A stretch of DNA of 64,000 bases, from assembly GCA_947172415.1 (NCBI GenBank), contig OX359198.1, positions 5,239,401 through 5,303,400 on the forward strand, read 5' to 3'. Shown here piece by piece: positions 60,871-64,000 of this stretch; positions within the stretch are counted from its first letter, which is position 1, and each line of letters opens with the position of its first letter. The notes under the pieces are model-generated. The model did no database searches. It saw only the letters and a list, made by a program, of their open reading frames with translations, and was not told where the DNA came from. Position numbers and translations under genes: made by a program. The DNA is from Chondrosia reniformis. Lineage: Eukaryota > Porifera > Demospongiae > Chondrillida > Chondrillidae.

Positions 60871-63640
60871 ATCTTAGTATTTCTGTCTCTATCTCGCCAA
60901 GTGGAGTTATAGTAACAAGAGAGAAAGACATAGTTTTCCTAAATTGTATACCTGGAGTTGATGAGACACTTCCTGTTATAAATCTCTTTGGAGGGATAAA
61001 TGGTGTAGTTAACCTCCACTCAGAAGTTCCTTTTGTCCAAGACACAGTTAATAACATAATAAGGTACAGCTTCGGCCCAGTTGACAAGAGTCAGAATGGA
61101 ACAGTGTTTGAATGCCGAAACTTTGTAACAGGGGAGGAGTCTCAAGAAGCTGTTCTCTTTCTTTCAAGTAAGCATTCGTCTTTTAGTTCAATCTTAACTA
61201 TACAAACTGTGTTTATAATTTTAAAATGTTTGGACACACGCATATGCATGTATGCATTCAGGCATAAATAGTTATCTGCTTTATATATACATATAGATCC
61301 TCCATCCTACACTCCATCTCCATCAGTCCAGTCCACTACTGCAACTGAAGGAGATACATTTATGTATAACTATATTATCAGTGCTGACCCTCAACCAGAC
61401 AGCTTCACTTGGACCAAAGACACTGTTCCTCTCTCTTCAACTGACAGGATAGCTTTGACTCTTAATAGTATATCAATCAGTAGTGTCAGTAGAAGTGACA
61501 GAGGAGTGTATATAGTAACAGCTTCTAATGTCGCTGGAAGTGGATCTGCCAACTTTACATTAGATGTGTACTGTGAGTTGACTTCTTGTTGTGTGATGTA
61601 TTTATGTACGTACATGTATGTCTTAGGAGTTAATTGCACTAAGCCATGCAGTGCAAAGCCTACGTATGATGTGATAGAAATAATCACTGGGAGGTAATAT
61701 ATATACGTGGAATTCCCAGAAACGGCTGTCTGACCCAGTGGAGAAGAAGATGAAAGAAGGGAAAAGAAGGAAGAAAAGACTCTAGGACCTGTATCTTCAT
61801 CCAAAGCTCTCTTCAGGTTTAGTTCCCCTATAGGCTCTTTTACAGAATAGGCATATAGCATGTAGGAAAATGGTATCTTAGATTTTTCATGCCTGATCAA
61901 CCAAGTGCATGACCAAAGTAGGTTCTTGCTTCAACCAATGATTATTTCTATCAGAGCCTTTGCATAGCCTTATAGTCTCTTTATCTCTGTCTGTAAGTGC
62001 TTAGTTTTGCCTATAGACTGTAGCCTCCATTTTCACTTGTGGTGGATTGATAAGCTAAAGACAGCCATCCATAATCATCACCAGAAGATACCATACTGAT
62101 AAACCTTAATTAAAGAGGGCAAAACAACTGTTCAGACTTTGGTCACTCGCTTGCAATTGATTAGTATAATCTCCCGGTAATTATTCTATCACATGTATAT
62201 GTCCTCATATGTATAACATATTTCTTTAGATTTGCCTGAATTTGCAATTTTATATCCAAAAATGCAAATGCTAGCTAGTTCTATCTTTACATTCAACTGT
62301 ACTCCATCAGCTGCCAACCCTCCGCCTAGTAGCTATGTGTTTGGCAGAGATGGAGTGGACATCACAGAAGGCGTGAGTGGATCCATCTTAACTGTCTCTT
62401 CTCTGAAGAGAAGTGAAGATAGTGGAAACTATACTTGTATGGTGACTAATGAAGCAGGAAGTGTTACCATAGTAACATACTTGAATGTGTTAGGTTAGTG
62501 TTGTGTGTGTAGACGAGTTATACAAGAAAATAATTATATTGCATGTTCAAATTTTATAGCTCCTCCGACTGTTCCAAGACAACTGATGTTACTAGTCAAA
62601 GGTCCATTCAATGTCACTCTAAGTTGGGAGGTACCATCTGATGATGGAGGAACTAGTCAACCTCTTTCCTACACTGTCAGAGTGATAAATGACACTGCTA
62701 GCCTGTCCTTCAGTACAAAGTCAACTCAATTGACCTTAACTATGGATGAAGGAATATGGCACAGTTCAGTGTATACTACAATAGTATATTCTGAGAATGA
62801 ACATGGAGTGAGTCCTCCAACAGCCAGTATCTTTACTACACCTGACTCAGGTATGGTAGATGTAGTTCCATGTATGAGGTAAATGAGTGTTTATCTGTTA
62901 TGTAGTTCCTATTATTGAGAGTGTATCAGTTGAAGCACTCTCACTGACTATTTTATCAGTGGATGTTATACTACTGACTAATGGAGGACAGAATGTTAAT
63001 AACTATACTGTGAGTTCAGTACAAAAGGCAGTGAATATTAATTCCAGTTATATAGGAACATATATAATAAATTAAATTGAATTTTGTTGATGTAAAATAT
63101 TCCTAAAATGATTACAGGTAGAGATTTCTGGAGGAAACTACAGTTTCAATATGGCCTATATTTCAGCTCATCTGAGATCTTACAGTGTCATGTTAGTAGA
63201 CATATTAACTATTGGAGAGACTTATGACATTAATGTGAGTGCTATGAACAGTGTTGGGGAGAGTACTCCATTTCAGTCGGAATTAAGTGTGATTCATTTA
63301 CCATGTAAGTTCCTAAGCTACCTACCTCTTTAAATTAATGGTTCATCTGTTGTTGTTATAATCACTAAAATATGATTTTAGAGCTTATCAATAAGTATTT
63401 CTGATTAATGAAGGGTGTATGCTGATATGATGAATGCATGGCATTTATAATAGATTATTAAGATGAATTTTAAAATAGATACATATATCATGTACATACA
63501 TGCAGCTAATTCAGGGTCTGTGTCTGAAGATACACTGGTACAAGCCATTGTTGTAGGAATTGTTGGAGTAGTTGTTATAAGTTTCCTACTCATCTCTATC
63601 ATACTGATCATTGTATTTTGCTGTCACAAGAAGAAAAGTG
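60871..63640 (+). CDS. Ig-FN3 transmembrane receptor exons (runs off the right edge)
   Basis: Exons 60871-61167, 61297-61572, 62230-62493, 62560-62850, 62906-63009, 63118-63304 and 63506-63640. The first three are Ig-like: FLNCIPG with FECRNF; FTWTKD with DRGVYIVTASNVAG; FTFNCTPSA with DSGNYTCMVTNEAG. The next is a fibronectin type III module (APPTVPRQL, VTLSWEVPSDDGG, YTVRVIN, SENEHGVSPP). The fifth and sixth exons together form a second FN3, split by a phase-0 intron. The last recognised exon carries a transmembrane helix (AIVVGIVGVVVISFLLISIILIIVF) followed by CCHKKK as stop-transfer. The cytoplasmic part lies beyond the window, so a kinase, phosphatase or plain adhesion tail cannot be told apart. 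The first exon accepts phase 1, the same phase as the end of the Ig exon at 59651. Confidence 0.8.
61711..61890 (+). mobile_element. Hammerhead-bearing repeat, 5'-truncated copy (sense in an Ig-gene intron)
   Basis: Starts abruptly inside the ribozyme at ggaattccc-a-GAAAC-ggct-GTC-tgaccc. The CUGAUGA box and half of helix II are missing. The rest matches 34181-34360 closely, including gagaagaagatgaaagaagg and gcatatagcatgtaggaaaa. Confidence 0.8.
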
Positions 63641-64000
63641 GTTAGTATATATGTATATGATGATATAACAGAGCTATACATTAGATTGAGGATTAACACA
63701 TGTACAGCAGGAAAATTAGTAATACATACAGAATATTTCAACTATATATGTAGATCTTCATCAGCTGTACATGTAATACTAAAGAGAGTGGAGGCGTGAA
63801 CTGTTAAATATAGTGATCAGTGAGAAACTTACTGGAAGATAAATTCTTCTATGTTATCATTATTATTGATTTTCCTGCTACGTTAATGCTTGAAATTTTG
63901 AAATCTAATAGTTACTACATAGCAATGAGGCTCTATGACATTATATCTTATGAATCGCTATACTTGCTTTCCTATAAAGAGCTAAATTGTACCTTTTAGA
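63641..64000. other. Intron at the right edge; no exon recognised
   Basis: After the donor at 63641 no continuation of the receptor's cytoplasmic domain was recognised before the window ends. Confidence 0.5.

Overview
This is a stretch of an animal nuclear genome: AT-rich, with many short exons, GT-AG introns and dense small repeats. The gene set, above all a NF-kB with Rel, ankyrin and death domains beside sponge-like Ig and thioester proteins, points to a demosponge, most likely Amphimedon queenslandica. The species is an inference; no search was run. Exons were assembled by hand from splice sites, reading phase and remembered family motifs.

Layout. (1) 1-362, minus: two exons of a cadherin-repeat protein running off the left edge. 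(2) About 1.4-14.6 kb: a diverged tandem duplication (offset about 7.1-7.2 kb) plus pieces of one Piezo channel gene in the wrong order. The last four coding exons (7285-8545) lie upstream of the five exons that should precede them (13334-14557), yet join them in frame. (3) 15023-28524, minus: a complete 33-exon thioester protein (alpha-2-macroglobulin/CD109/C3 family, 1465 codons) with a CGEQ thioester, a catalytic-type His, and one unexplained in-frame TGA in exon 3. (4) 31826-41330, minus: a TBATA/SPATIAL-like gene. (5) 41.3-42.2 kb: a compact, probably bidirectional promoter with an NRF1-type palindrome. (6) 42168-57410, plus: NF-kB in 25 coding exons (1069 aa), with RHD, NLS, glycine-rich linker, ankyrin repeats, death domain and a C-terminal DSGISS degron-like motif, as in vertebrate p105. 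(7) 58482-63640+, plus: Ig/FN3 cell-surface gene(s) built of phase 1-1 exons. A GPI-like ending (60083-60228) is followed by further Ig, FN3 and transmembrane exons, so this is either two genes or one gene with alternative C-termini.

Repeats. The introns hold Tc1/mariner-type, pogo-like and foldback elements. The most notable is a dispersed repeat family carrying a minimal type-I hammerhead ribozyme. One copy (42548-42593, minus) has every core base plus helices I, II and III; another (34165-34216, plus) is nearly intact. Both lie antisense to their host genes, whereas all four recognisable sense copies are broken.

The TBATA-like and NF-kB genes are divergent neighbours. NF-kB, the thioester protein and the Ig receptor all suit immune or surface-recognition roles, but nothing in the sequence shows that they are regulated together.
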